Source: an uncultured Oscillospiraceae bacterium
Lineage (GTDB): Bacteria; Bacillota; Clostridia; Oscillospirales; Acutalibacteraceae
DNA: 43,146 bases
Direction of reading: 5' to 3'
NCBI GenBank assembly: GCA_910588935.1
Contig: CAJUSM010000017.1
Location: forward strand, 1 to 43,146
Positions 17,291-25,187 of the stretch are shown here, in pieces (position 1 is the stretch's first letter; each line of letters opens with the position of its first letter). Below the pieces are notes generated by a model. That model searched no databases, was not told the origin of the DNA, and saw only the letters and a list, made by a program, of their open reading frames with translations. A program made the position numbers and the translations under genes.

Positions 17291-18403
17291 TTACGCGAAC
17301 TTGATCTCTTTGCCTTGAGCAGCTGACTGATAGATGCTATCCAGAATTTTGGTGACAGTGAATGCCTCCTCTGGCTTAACCAGCGGCTCGCCATCGTTCA
17401 AAATAGCTTCCAGCCATTGCCTGCACTCCAAATCCTGGGGTTTATCAGAAACACCCTGGAAGAAAGCGATGGTGCCGCCGGCGGAAAGACTCTCCTCAGT
17501 AAGCTGGCCGTAATCTGTTTTGTTAAACACTAAGTCATACTCACCTTGGGCCTTGCTCATACCGCCAATGATCTCCGCGCCAGCCTTGGTACCACAAAGG
17601 GTGGCTGCCGCCTCCCGGGACTCTTTCATGTTGATGGCCCAAGCGGACTCTAAAAAGATTGTGGCGCCGTTCTTCATTTTGATATACCCAAAGGCGGAGT
17701 CCTCCACCTCAAACTTCTCTGGATCCCAGGGACCAAACATATTCCCCACAGTAGCCTCGGGCAGGTGGCCCAGCTTCTCGAACACCGAGCCGGTCACGCT
17801 GTCTACCTCGTAGTTATCCATCATCCACAGGGTGATGTCCAGGGCATGGGTACCAATATCAATAAGCGGCCCGCCTCCTTGCTTGGACTTATCTGGGAAT
17901 ACACCCCAAGTGGGCACAGCACGGCGGCGAATGGCGTGAGCCTTGGCAAAGTAGATATCCCCCAAGGCTCCCTCACGGCATGCCCTATAAAGAGTTTGGG
18001 TGTCCCGGCGGAAACGGTTCTGGTAGCCGATGGTAAACTTTTTTCCGGACTTTTTCCAGGCATCCATCATAAGCCGGGCGTCTTCTGTTGTGGCAGCCAT
18101 GGGTTTCTCACACATAACATGCTTGCCTGCCTCAAACGCAGCCACAGTAATGGGGCAATGGGCCACATTGGGGGTAAGCACATGCACTACATCAATAGCT
18201 GAATCCCTTAGCAAGTCATGGTAATCCTCATAAACCTTTGCTTCCTCTACGCCATACTGGGCAGCGGCCTTCTGGGCGCGCTCCACAATAATGTCGCAGA
18301 AAGCGACAACCTCGCATTTATCTTTCTGCGTGGTCAGCGCGGGCAGATGCTTTGAGTTGGCGATGCCTCCGCAGCCAATGATTCCAACCTTCAATTTTTC
18401 CAT
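17291..18403 (-). CDS. Gfo/Idh/MocA-family sugar oxidoreductase (DgpA-like context)
   Basis: A 370-aa NAD(P)-dependent dehydrogenase. The start at 18403 is chosen for its GGAGGGACAAAAA leader and because the Rossmann motif VGIIGCGGIANSKHLPAL then begins at residue 6. Other family marks are CDIIVERAQKAA, VLTPNVAHCPITVAAFEAGKHVMCEKPMA (the EKP motif), and GGGPLIDIGTHALDITLWMM (catalytic Asp/His pair). In C-glycoside clusters such an enzyme oxidises the 3-hydroxyl of the sugar so that the alpha/beta complex can release the aglycone. It is the first gene of the oxidoreductase-alpha-beta operon; spacing to the alpha gene is 18 bases. Confidence 0.9.
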   Translation of the reverse strand: MEKLKVGIIGCGGIANSKHLPALTTQKDKCEVVAFCDIIVERAQKAAAQYGVEEAKVYEDYHDLLRDSAIDVVHVLTPNVAHCPITVAAFEAGKHVMCEKPMAATTEDARLMMDAWKKSGKKFTIGYQNRFRRDTQTLYRACREGALGDIYFAKAHAIRRRAVPTWGVFPDKSKQGGGPLIDIGTHALDITLWMMDNYEVDSVTGSVFEKLGHLPEATVGNMFGPWDPEKFEVEDSAFGYIKMKNGATIFLESAWAINMKESREAAATLCGTKAGAEIIGGMSKAQGEYDLVFNKTDYGQLTEESLSAGGTIAFFQGVSDKPQDLECRQWLEAILNDGEPLVKPEEAFTVTKILDSIYQSAAQGKEIKFA

Positions 18404-18470
18404 TTTTTGTCCCTCCTGAGCGATAGTTGCCTTGGCGGCGCGGGCAAGCAGCACCGTCATTTATAAATAG

Positions 18471-18476
18471 ATTATA
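18471..18476 (-). promoter_or_regulatory. Candidate -10 box of the glycoside operon
   Basis: TATAAT reads on the minus strand at 18476-18471, about 70 bases before the oxidoreductase start. The hexamer 17 bases upstream is AAGCTG, a poor -35, as expected if an activator such as the neighbouring AraC-type protein is needed. The rest of the 380-base gap holds the MITE-like repeat at 18631-18785 and a small hairpin (CAGGC, six bases, GCCTG) near 18585. Confidence 0.4.
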
Positions 18477-18630
18477 TACCCTTCTGCGCTTGGCAGCTTT
18501 TCCTTTGTTTCCCGTTTTCTATGTGTTTTTTGCGTCTTTTCTACAGCTTGTCACCAAACCGCAACAAATGCATATATAAAATTTGCAGGCAAAAAAGCCT
18601 GACAGCTTCTTGCCAGACCTTTCTTTTAAC

Positions 18631-18785
18631 TAGGGCTTGTTTGAAAAAACGAAAACGCTGTCTTATTGCCCAGAAGCGGCCATCTTCCGCGTTGAAAGCC
18701 TTGTAATTAGTTGCAGTTTTTTTCCTTGCGGCTGACCACTTCTACTCAAAAATCTGTCATTTCCTCCATTTTCAAACAAGCCCTA
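18631..18785 (+). repeat. MITE-like element, copy A (155 bp)
   Basis: The ends are perfect 17-bp inverted repeats, TAGGGCTTGTTTGAAAA (18631-18647) and its complement (18769-18785). The interior is non-coding and aligns well with copy B at 21364-21524 in the opposite orientation: shared stretches include CGAAAACGC, GTCTT and TTCCGCGT. Both copies are bounded by TA, suggesting TA target-site duplication as in IS630/mariner-type elements (inference). The right end overlaps the stop codon of the AraC-type gene. Confidence 0.8.
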
Positions 18786-21134
18786 ATTGATTGTAATGCT
18801 ACGCAGCTCATTAGGTTCCATACGGAACCGCAAGCAAAGCTGGCCCCCCGGAGCCTCTCTTTGCTCCAAAGTCACCGCCGGGATGGAGGTTCGTTCCAAG
18901 AATTCCATGTCCCCTCGGCTTAGGTTGGACGAACAGCCCAGCGCCACCCATTTTCCCAAAGGCCCCCCTTGTACTTCGTTTAAAATTCTCTGCCGGATGC
19001 AATAGGGACCCTGATCCTCACGAAGCCCCGCCACCACAAGCTCTATTTCCAAGGGCTCCAGGTCCGCAAAAAGCCCGTCTAGCTGATCCGGGCGGTGGGC
19101 GTTTTCCTCTAAAAGATAGTACTGGTGTCCCAGCGCCTTTGTGTTGAAGCAAATAATGCGGATATCTCTCTCTCGCTCCGCTGTAATGATGCAGTGTTCT
19201 GTTCGGCAGAGCTGCCGCCGTCCCAGAGTCCCCAGAAAACGATAGGCGTAGTACACCGGCTTATGCACTCCCCCTTGGGAGAGCAATCCAGCGCTGCCTG
19301 TTAGCACAGAGCCAGCGTCGCCATAGGCCGATAGAATATCTGTGGCACAGAATATTCCAAAAGCCTCCGCCGCGCCTTGGGCGTTCAGCATATGGCGCAG
19401 CACAGAAGCTCCCCGGAAACAGCTATCCTGCATGTAGTTGCGGTTTGCCAGGCTAAAACCCCAGTCGGTTACCCAATATTCCCCAGCAAATCCCAGCTCC
19501 CGCAAGGTCTGGCGGATAAACCCAGCTTGCTGTGCCAAAAAATCGCGATCGTCTACCTTCTGCTTCTGCTTTTGGAAGATGCGTTCATCTTCAAGCGTTC
19601 CCTCAAAATCATATGGATAGTTTACCGTTGTAAAAATATCTGGAGGAAACTCACTGGCGGCATACCTCTCAATAACCTTCCTCATATCTCTTTTCGCGGA
19701 GGAGCAAATCAACCCTGGACCGGCCACCCTGGCTCCAGGCAGCACGGATTTGATCAGGGTATAGCTCCGCCTCCATACCTCCAGATCCGAAAGTTGGCCG
19801 GAATAGGGCTGGTCGTTGAGATAAAAGGTGAGCTCAAATACCCACTGGCTCACCACCTCTTCTGTGTACCTGCGCCGAATGTGCTGGAGAAATGCCTCGG
19901 CCAGGGGGAACCATTTCACTTCCTCCTGAGCGGAGTGGCTGTATATCTCACTGCGTTCACTTGCCAAGGAGAAATCTTTACGCTGGGCCAAATCCAGGTG
20001 GAGCTTTAGCCGGTTGTCCACGCAGAAGTCCAAGACCTCGTCCAAAAAGGAGAAATTAAAGTGCCTTTCTGTTCCATCCCGCAGCAGCATCTGGGGCGAG
20101 AAGAGACTCCACAGCCGTACATACTCAATATCCAGGCGTTCGGCCAAAAAGGACACCTGTCTTTGAACAGCAGCGTTTTGGAGCAGATGGGCTGTCCCCA
20201 CATTTAAAATTCGGTTTTTCCAACGTCCGCAAGGAATGGTTTCGCTTACGCATGCAGTCACCCGGTGGAGCCTCCCAGCCCTTTGCGCGCTATGCTCCCG
20301 CTCCAAGATTTCGAAGACTCGAAGGAAAATTTTTTCATTCCAAGGCTCCGCTGGCCTATTGTCTTTCATCTCCTTACGATATTGGGAGGGTGTAACGCCA
20401 AAGCTCTCCTTAAATGTCCGATTAAATACAGAGGCCGAGCTGAATCCGGCCTCTACCGCAATGGTTGTAATCGGTTTTTCTCCTTGTTTCAGCTCTCGCT
20501 CCACCTGCTCCATGCGAGCCCGTCTTTTATAGCTAGAAAAGCTCTCCCCTGTCACAGACCGGAACAACCGGGAGGCAGCCGCTGTAGAAAGGTAAAGCCG
20601 CGAGGCCAATTCCCGCAAAGAGAGGGTCGCTCCATCGCTTTCCCACAGCATTGCCAATAATTGGCTTGCTCTGCCTGTGTCAGAAGGGCCAGAGGTATCA
20701 CCTGTTTGAAAGTGCTGAAACAACAGGTGCAAAAGCAGATAATACTCTCCCAGCTCCCAAAAGGTTCGGGCCCTTCCCCCACCGGTAAAAGCCAGCAGCA
20801 GCCCCTGCACCCGGCGCTGCAGCTCCCCATACCACTCCCCACCAGAATCCCTGCTGCTTATAGAGAAGGAATGCTGAATTTTGGGAGAAAGCTCACGAAG
20901 CCCCATACAGTCCAGAGAGATAATTGCTGCCAGAGCACCGCCTTCTAAATCCAGCCGCACCGTCTTCCCAGGCGGCAGTAAAAACACAGCGCTCTTCCCC
21001 AAGGGAACCGTCCGCCTGTCCACTTGCAGCTGACAGACGCCTGTAATCCCATAAAAAATACACAATTTCGCTGTTGGACCAGCCGTGCGGCCTGTATCCA
21101 AAATCTCAATCGCATAATTTTTTTGAAGAAACAC
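18783..21134 (-). CDS. AraC-family regulator fused to a GH39-like, apparently non-catalytic, glycosidase domain
   Basis: A 783-aa cytoplasmic regulator with a GTG start at 21134 preceded by AAAGGAG. Residues about 1-130 form a cupin-like sensor domain (VPLGKSAVFLLPPGKTVRL). Residues about 160-255 are the double helix-turn-helix of AraC proteins (LSLRELASRLYLSTAAASRLF and ITTIAVEAGFSSASVFNRTFKESFGVTPSQYR in outline). From about 300 onward lies a GH39-like TIM barrel. Where active GH39 enzymes have the acid/base motif WNEP, this protein has FELTFYLND (433-441), and the nucleophile region reads VTDWGFSL (555-562) with Asp instead of Glu. It therefore looks like a carbohydrate-binding sensor rather than an enzyme. 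It probably controls the adjacent glycoside operon. The stop lies in a MITE end. Confidence 0.86.
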   Translation of the reverse strand: MFLQKNYAIEILDTGRTAGPTAKLCIFYGITGVCQLQVDRRTVPLGKSAVFLLPPGKTVRLDLEGGALAAIISLDCMGLRELSPKIQHSFSISSRDSGGEWYGELQRRVQGLLLAFTGGGRARTFWELGEYYLLLHLLFQHFQTGDTSGPSDTGRASQLLAMLWESDGATLSLRELASRLYLSTAAASRLFRSVTGESFSSYKRRARMEQVERELKQGEKPITTIAVEAGFSSASVFNRTFKESFGVTPSQYRKEMKDNRPAEPWNEKIFLRVFEILEREHSAQRAGRLHRVTACVSETIPCGRWKNRILNVGTAHLLQNAAVQRQVSFLAERLDIEYVRLWSLFSPQMLLRDGTERHFNFSFLDEVLDFCVDNRLKLHLDLAQRKDFSLASERSEIYSHSAQEEVKWFPLAEAFLQHIRRRYTEEVVSQWVFELTFYLNDQPYSGQLSDLEVWRRSYTLIKSVLPGARVAGPGLICSSAKRDMRKVIERYAASEFPPDIFTTVNYPYDFEGTLEDERIFQKQKQKVDDRDFLAQQAGFIRQTLRELGFAGEYWVTDWGFSLANRNYMQDSCFRGASVLRHMLNAQGAAEAFGIFCATDILSAYGDAGSVLTGSAGLLSQGGVHKPVYYAYRFLGTLGRRQLCRTEHCIITAERERDIRIICFNTKALGHQYYLLEENAHRPDQLDGLFADLEPLEIELVVAGLREDQGPYCIRQRILNEVQGGPLGKWVALGCSSNLSRGDMEFLERTSIPAVTLEQREAPGGQLCLRFRMEPNELRSITIN

Positions 21135-21173
21135 CGTTTTCTACTCCTTTACACAAACCTCATCTTTGCTTAA

Positions 21174-21202
21174 ATATTATCTCATTCATAGCCGGAAGTC
21201 AA
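21174..21202 (-). promoter_or_regulatory. Promoter of the AraC-GH39 gene
   Basis: On the minus strand TTGACT (21202-21197), 17 bases, then TAATAT (21179-21174), about 40 bases before the GTG start. Confidence 0.65.
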
Positions 21203-21363
21203 GCACAAGCATCGGTATGACGCCTTTCTCAAATGGATGAGCGTAAATCCTGAACAAGCTTTGATAGGGGCTTACCTTGATAAAGCATTATTTTCTTTCT
21301 AATATCACAGCAATTGCAACGCCCTTCCGTCAAAAAAGCTTTCCTCTTTGGCTGAAGAATTTC

Positions 21364-21524
21364 TAGGTCTTGTTTAAAAATAGGGAAAATGACGAATTTA
21401 GGCCCAGAAAGGGTCCATTTCAAGGAAAAAATGCAACTCAATCTTTTTGACAAGGATTTTTGACGCGGAAAGGGGCCACCTATGGGCCAAAAGACGGCGT
21501 TTTCGATTTTTCAAACAAGCCCTA
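21364..21524 (-). repeat. MITE-like element, copy B (161 bp), inverted relative to copy A
   Basis: The left end TAGGTCTTGTTTAAAAA and the right end (complement of TAGGGCTTGTTTGAAAAA) differ at two positions, so this copy has decayed slightly. Its interior, read on the minus strand, aligns with copy A along its length with scattered differences and a few extra bases. With copy A it brackets the AraC-GH39 gene. The rest of the 524-base gap from 21135 to 21658 holds the AraC promoter and no gene that I can support. Confidence 0.78.
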
Positions 21525-21658
21525 GAGGGTATGAACTTGGAGAAAACTGTACTGCAGCCGTATAAAAATAGGCTGTTGTATCCATCTATAAAGAGACTAA
21601 AACGCATCTATGAAGAAATACGAAAAACTCCACAGAGCTAATCCCTGAAAGTTTCGGG

Positions 21659-22018
21659 TTGTGCTGGAAGATGAGGCGGTACAATCGAAACTTCATGAAG
21701 AGGAAATTGTACGATTTGATTGGCGCTGAAAATAGCTATACAATTTTACTCTCTCACCGGCCGGAGTTATTTGACAGCTATGTTGGCTGCAAGGTTGATT
21801 TAGCATTGTGCGGTCATGTCCATGGCGGACAATTTCGCTTGCTATTTGTTGGGGGATTGGTCGCTCCCAACCAGAGGCTATTCCCTGAGTACGAGGCTGG
21901 TATTAATACTGATGGCAGGACAAGCATGGTTGCCAGCCGTGGAATTGGGACTCGCATTATTCCGTTCCGCTTCAATAATCGTCTAGAAATTGCGATGATA
22001 GAGCTTAACAATAGATGA
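21659..22018 (+). pseudogene. C-terminal remnant of a calcineurin-like metallophosphoesterase
   Basis: Only the last third or so of a YkuE/YaeI-type phosphoesterase remains. YTILLSHRPELFDSY and LALCGHVHGGQFRL carry the conserved metal-binding His (SHRPE) and GHxHGGQ motif, and VAPNQRLFPEYEAG, VASRGIGTRIIPFRFNNR complete the usual C-terminus. The N-terminal metal ligands (DxH, GDxxD, GNHE) are absent upstream, where the sequence changes to the repeat copy B. The first 20 or so codons may not be translated as given. An intact terminator follows. Confidence 0.8.
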
Positions 22019-22022
22019 AGAG

Positions 22023-22057
22023 AAAGAAGGACAAGGTTTGCCCTTGTCCTTCTTTTT
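22023..22057. terminator. Intrinsic terminator between convergent genes
   Basis: AAAGAAGGACAAGG (22023-22036) pairs with CCTTGTCCTTCTTT (22042-22055) around a five-base loop and is followed by T residues. The reverse strand also ends T-rich, so it may serve both directions. Confidence 0.85.
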
Positions 22058-22073
22058 GGTACAATAGGAAATA

Positions 22074-22967
22074 TTATGAAGCTATCCCGCCACCCCAAAC
22101 CTGAGCTTGTGTGACAGCCAGAACAGTCTCCGTAGGTATACCTGCAATTTCATCCCCAAAAATAGCTTGCAGATTTCCGGTGTGCATCATATTGGCAAGC
22201 TGGGATTTTAAGGCAACAGCAGAGAGGAAATCAGATGCCAACGTCTTTCGCTGGATCTGCTTCTCCACTGCCAGCTTCATAAACTCGGTATGGCGGGCCA
22301 TGCGTAGCTCCCACCAACTTTCCCCCTCGTCAGTACTACTTTGGGAGCAAGTAATTTTCCCGCCACCGCTGGAGGAACAGGCGTTGCAGATGTTCCCATC
22401 CTCCCCGATGGCCACAGCCTGGGACATATCCCATGTGCTACCAGGCATAATTGCCTCGTTCCTTGCCGCGTCAAAGGTAAACCAGGTGTCGATTTTTGCA
22501 TAGATCTCTTGGGCGTAGGCAGGATCCTGCTCCATGCGCTCCTGCACCTTGGGGTGAATGACTGCAGCCTTGCTTCCAGGCGGAACGCGGCCTAAGGCGT
22601 GGATCTCCTTGGGAGCGGTAAATTTGCCGTCTATAGAGCCATAAAACGGATTGGGCCCAGTAGGCTGCCAATTCTCCAAAACCGCCTTTGTTTTATCCCC
22701 ATCCTGATACAGGAGGTAGTGGGGGTAATCTGTCCGAGAGCGCCAATAGCCGCTGCTGGCATCAAAAATATGGTAGTGAATGTTGGAGTACTTTGCTTTC
22801 AGCATAGTTTCTAAAGAAGGTGTCACCGCCTCTTGCACATAATTCCCCTGAGGCTGAGTTTGGGCCACCATATCTCGGAAACTGATTCCAGGTTTCTGGG
22901 CTTTCTCTGCGTGGTAGGCAGACTGCGGCGTATGGACTGGCCCTTGAACAGATGAAATGTTGCTCAT
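22074..22967 (-). CDS. Conserved-looking hypothetical protein downstream of a LytTR two-component system
   Basis: I do not recognise a named function. The 297-aa protein has a polar N-terminus rich in Gln, Pro and Ser (about residues 1-50), then a compact middle region (YHIFDASSGYWRSRTDYPHY, DWFTFDAARNE-like stretch) and a C-terminal helical part (about 225-297). A cysteine cluster with GENGNICNACSS-like spacing (C, C three later, then GGGKITC) sits near residues 195-210 and could bind metal. No signal peptide or membrane helix is seen. It is the last gene of the operon, 10 bases after its neighbour. Its layout resembles proteins annotated DUF6033 or similar in Clostridia, from memory only. 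Confidence 0.75.
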   Translation of the reverse strand: MSNISSVQGPVHTPQSAYHAEKAQKPGISFRDMVAQTQPQGNYVQEAVTPSLETMLKAKYSNIHYHIFDASSGYWRSRTDYPHYLLYQDGDKTKAVLENWQPTGPNPFYGSIDGKFTAPKEIHALGRVPPGSKAAVIHPKVQERMEQDPAYAQEIYAKIDTWFTFDAARNEAIMPGSTWDMSQAVAIGEDGNICNACSSSGGGKITCSQSSTDEGESWWELRMARHTEFMKLAVEKQIQRKTLASDFLSAVALKSQLANMMHTGNLQAIFGDEIAGIPTETVLAVTQAQVWGGGIAS

Positions 22968-22977
22968 AATCTCCTCC

Positions 22978-23799
22978 TCACATCAGCCCAGCTAAGTCAA
23001 ACTCGCTGATACCCGGCTCTTCCTCCGCCTTCTGAGGCACCTGGCTCAATCTAGCCTGGGCAGAGTTCAATAAAGCCTGCACTTTGGCGATTTCCGCATC
23101 GTCGCACCATCCTTTTTCCAGGCCCGCTTTGCAGTCAGACATATCCTTGTGCAACAGCGCCATCACCTGCTGTAGCTGATTCCGGCTCTTTGCCGCGGCA
23201 ATTTGCCGGGAGCGTTTGCTTTCGTTCACCGCCACTTTTCCGCCGTGGCTTTCGGAAACCTCTTTCTCATTCTCTTTGCCCGCGCTGGGAGCAGTTTTTT
23301 TCTCTGCTTTTTCCTTGCGGGCTTTTTCCATGTGCTTAAGGGTGTCCTTGCGGATCTCTTCCCAGCTCTTTGTGCCCGTGTCATACTCCACCGTTCCGCA
23401 AGAAAACATGGTAAGATTTCCCTTTTCATCAATGCTCCAAGTTTCCGAATAGCTGAGCAACTTTCCACCTGCCGCCTGGGCAGACATTTTCGCGTTCTGA
23501 TAGCCACGCTGGACGCAGTTCTCGTAGGCCGCCAAGTTTTCTTCCAAACTGCCAGCCAACTCTAGGTCTTTCGCGCACCTGTCCAGATAGGCCCCAGAAA
23601 TGGAAACTTTCCCGTTTTTCACGCAGGCAAAGTTTTGCCGTAGGGTCTCATAGTATGCCGCACCATCCCGCTCTGTAATATTTATCGTATCTTTTCGAGA
23701 GAGCCGTGCCGCCTGGGCGTCCTCAACTTTTGCGGGCTCTGCCTTTTTTCTCAGGAATGGGTACAGATTTTCGGCTTTACCAATACCAGCAATATTCAT
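22978..23799 (-). CDS. Hypothetical protein with charged coiled-coil-like region, third gene of the LytTR operon
   Basis: A 273-aa protein of unknown function. The start at 23799 is chosen because AAGGAGG lies eight bases upstream, overlapping the end of the kinase gene. The first half holds a globular region (YYETLRQNFACVKNGKVSIS, AYLDRCAKDLE, GGKLLSYSETWSIDEKGNLTMF). Residues about 150-205 are very rich in Lys and Glu and probably form a coiled coil or linker; the last 60 residues are helical (SRNQLQQVMALLHKDMSD). The phrase 'xxIDEKGNLTMFS' recurs as 'AIGEDGNIC' in the next protein, so the two may be distant relatives or partners. No secretion signal is seen. Confidence 0.75.
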   Translation of the reverse strand: MNIAGIGKAENLYPFLRKKAEPAKVEDAQAARLSRKDTINITERDGAAYYETLRQNFACVKNGKVSISGAYLDRCAKDLELAGSLEENLAAYENCVQRGYQNAKMSAQAAGGKLLSYSETWSIDEKGNLTMFSCGTVEYDTGTKSWEEIRKDTLKHMEKARKEKAEKKTAPSAGKENEKEVSESHGGKVAVNESKRSRQIAAAKSRNQLQQVMALLHKDMSDCKAGLEKGWCDDAEIAKVQALLNSAQARLSQVPQKAEEEPGISEFDLAGLM

Positions 23800-23803
23800 A
23801 CGT

Positions 23804-25183
23804 TTATCCTCCTTGCAAATTTTCCTGTAATAAAACCACAATGTCGAATTTCTGGTTCTCTGCTTTGATTTCTAAATCTCCCATATACTTTTCGGCGACC
23901 CGCCTCACATTGGCAAGGCCAATACCATGCATGGAGGCCTCCTCTGTTTTTGTCGAAACGGGCAGCCCATCCTGCCCGAATATCACCTCACCCATAAGAG
24001 AGTTTTGAACCTCTATCAAGAAAAACCGCCCTTTTTTCTTCCCTGAAATCGTAATGAAGCGGGTGCTCTCCCCAGCCTTTTTGCAGCCTTCCAAAGCGTT
24101 TTTCAGCAGGTTTTGCAGAATAATTCCCACATCGAAAGCATCATAGCCGCCTGCAATGGGATAGTGGAAATCAGCCTGAAAATGGATACCTAAATCCTTG
24201 CTCTGGCGTTGGGCGTCACTCATGATTACATCGGTAACAGGATTGCCGGTTTGAAAGGTCATATCGAAATTGCTGATACTGTTGTCAATTTTCCCGATAT
24301 AGTCTACAAGGCTATCGTAGTCTCCGGTGCTCGCCAGACCCTTAAGACTTGTCAGATGTCCACGCATTTCGTGCTTTAATCCCCGGATCTGGGCATAAAA
24401 CCTCTCCATTTCTTGAATCCGGTCCCGGATGGCCTGGATTTGCTGACGTTCTGCAAATAGGGTTTCCCACTCCCGCCTTAAAGCCTCCATGCTCTGCTGA
24501 GAGAAAATTGACAGGCAGGCGCCTAGATAGAATAGCAGAGCAAGAGCGGGTACCACCGCCAGGAATGCCGGATGGCGATCATAGAGCTCCAGAAAAATAC
24601 CGTCCTTGACTTCAACCAGCAGGTTTGAAATTATTTGACCAAACAGAATACCTACTGTGGGAATGAAGCTTAGGTAGATGATTTCTTGCTGATGAAGGGT
24701 AATTGCGCGTTTTTTCAGCTGGCGCTGAAGGAAAACAAGCATGAACCCCAGCAAAATGCTGTGAGATACGAAGAGCATCATAAGCAGAATTACAGCGCGA
24801 AAATACACAGCTTCTGGCGAGCCGACCGGCTGAGGAACCAGACGCTCCACGATAAAATATAGACTTTCAACTGTTAAGGCACTGGAAATTTTGGCGTTCC
24901 AAAACAGCAGCCCCAGCAGAAAGGCCATGGATCTTTTTAGCCCAAGGAAACGCGAAAGAATAACTAACAGCGCTGTTACAGCCAGTGTAAATGTACCCTG
25001 GGGAGCAGCAAAGCAACCCCATACCAGCGAGATAAGAAGATGGACCACAAAAACAACGGCCGCTTTCCACTTTTGGTTCCCTCGCAGAAAGGGATGTAGA
25101 AACAAAGCTAGACAGATGGCGTAAAGACCATCTACGGCCACTGGAAAAGCTTGATTGAATTGATTGAATCCCGCCTTACTCAT
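23804..25183 (-). CDS. AgrC-like GHKL sensor histidine kinase
   Basis: A 459-aa membrane kinase. Six or seven hydrophobic segments fill about residues 10-215, with no large extracytoplasmic domain. A coiled-coil linker (EWETLFAERQQIQAIRDRI) leads to the phospho-acceptor motif GLKHEMRGHLTSLKG, and the GHKL ATPase shows the N box (LLKNALEGCKKAG) and GIGLANVRRVAEKYMG. This architecture is that of AgrC-type receptors for peptide signals. AAAAGGAGGTAGGGCT precedes the ATG, 4 bases after the regulator stop. No agrB or agrD-like gene is seen nearby, so the signal, if a peptide, is made elsewhere. Confidence 0.9.
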   Translation of the reverse strand: MSKAGFNQFNQAFPVAVDGLYAICLALFLHPFLRGNQKWKAAVVFVVHLLISLVWGCFAAPQGTFTLAVTALLVILSRFLGLKRSMAFLLGLLFWNAKISSALTVESLYFIVERLVPQPVGSPEAVYFRAVILLMMLFVSHSILLGFMLVFLQRQLKKRAITLHQQEIIYLSFIPTVGILFGQIISNLLVEVKDGIFLELYDRHPAFLAVVPALALLFYLGACLSIFSQQSMEALRREWETLFAERQQIQAIRDRIQEMERFYAQIRGLKHEMRGHLTSLKGLASTGDYDSLVDYIGKIDNSISNFDMTFQTGNPVTDVIMSDAQRQSKDLGIHFQADFHYPIAGGYDAFDVGIILQNLLKNALEGCKKAGESTRFITISGKKKGRFFLIEVQNSLMGEVIFGQDGLPVSTKTEEASMHGIGLANVRRVAEKYMGDLEIKAENQKFDIVVLLQENLQGG

Positions 25184-25187
25184 AGCC

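Noticed and set aside
22074..23799. AgrB/AgrD-like signal peptide genes next to the AgrC-like kinase
   Set aside because: Both proteins are long and soluble, with no membrane protease features or short peptide precursor.
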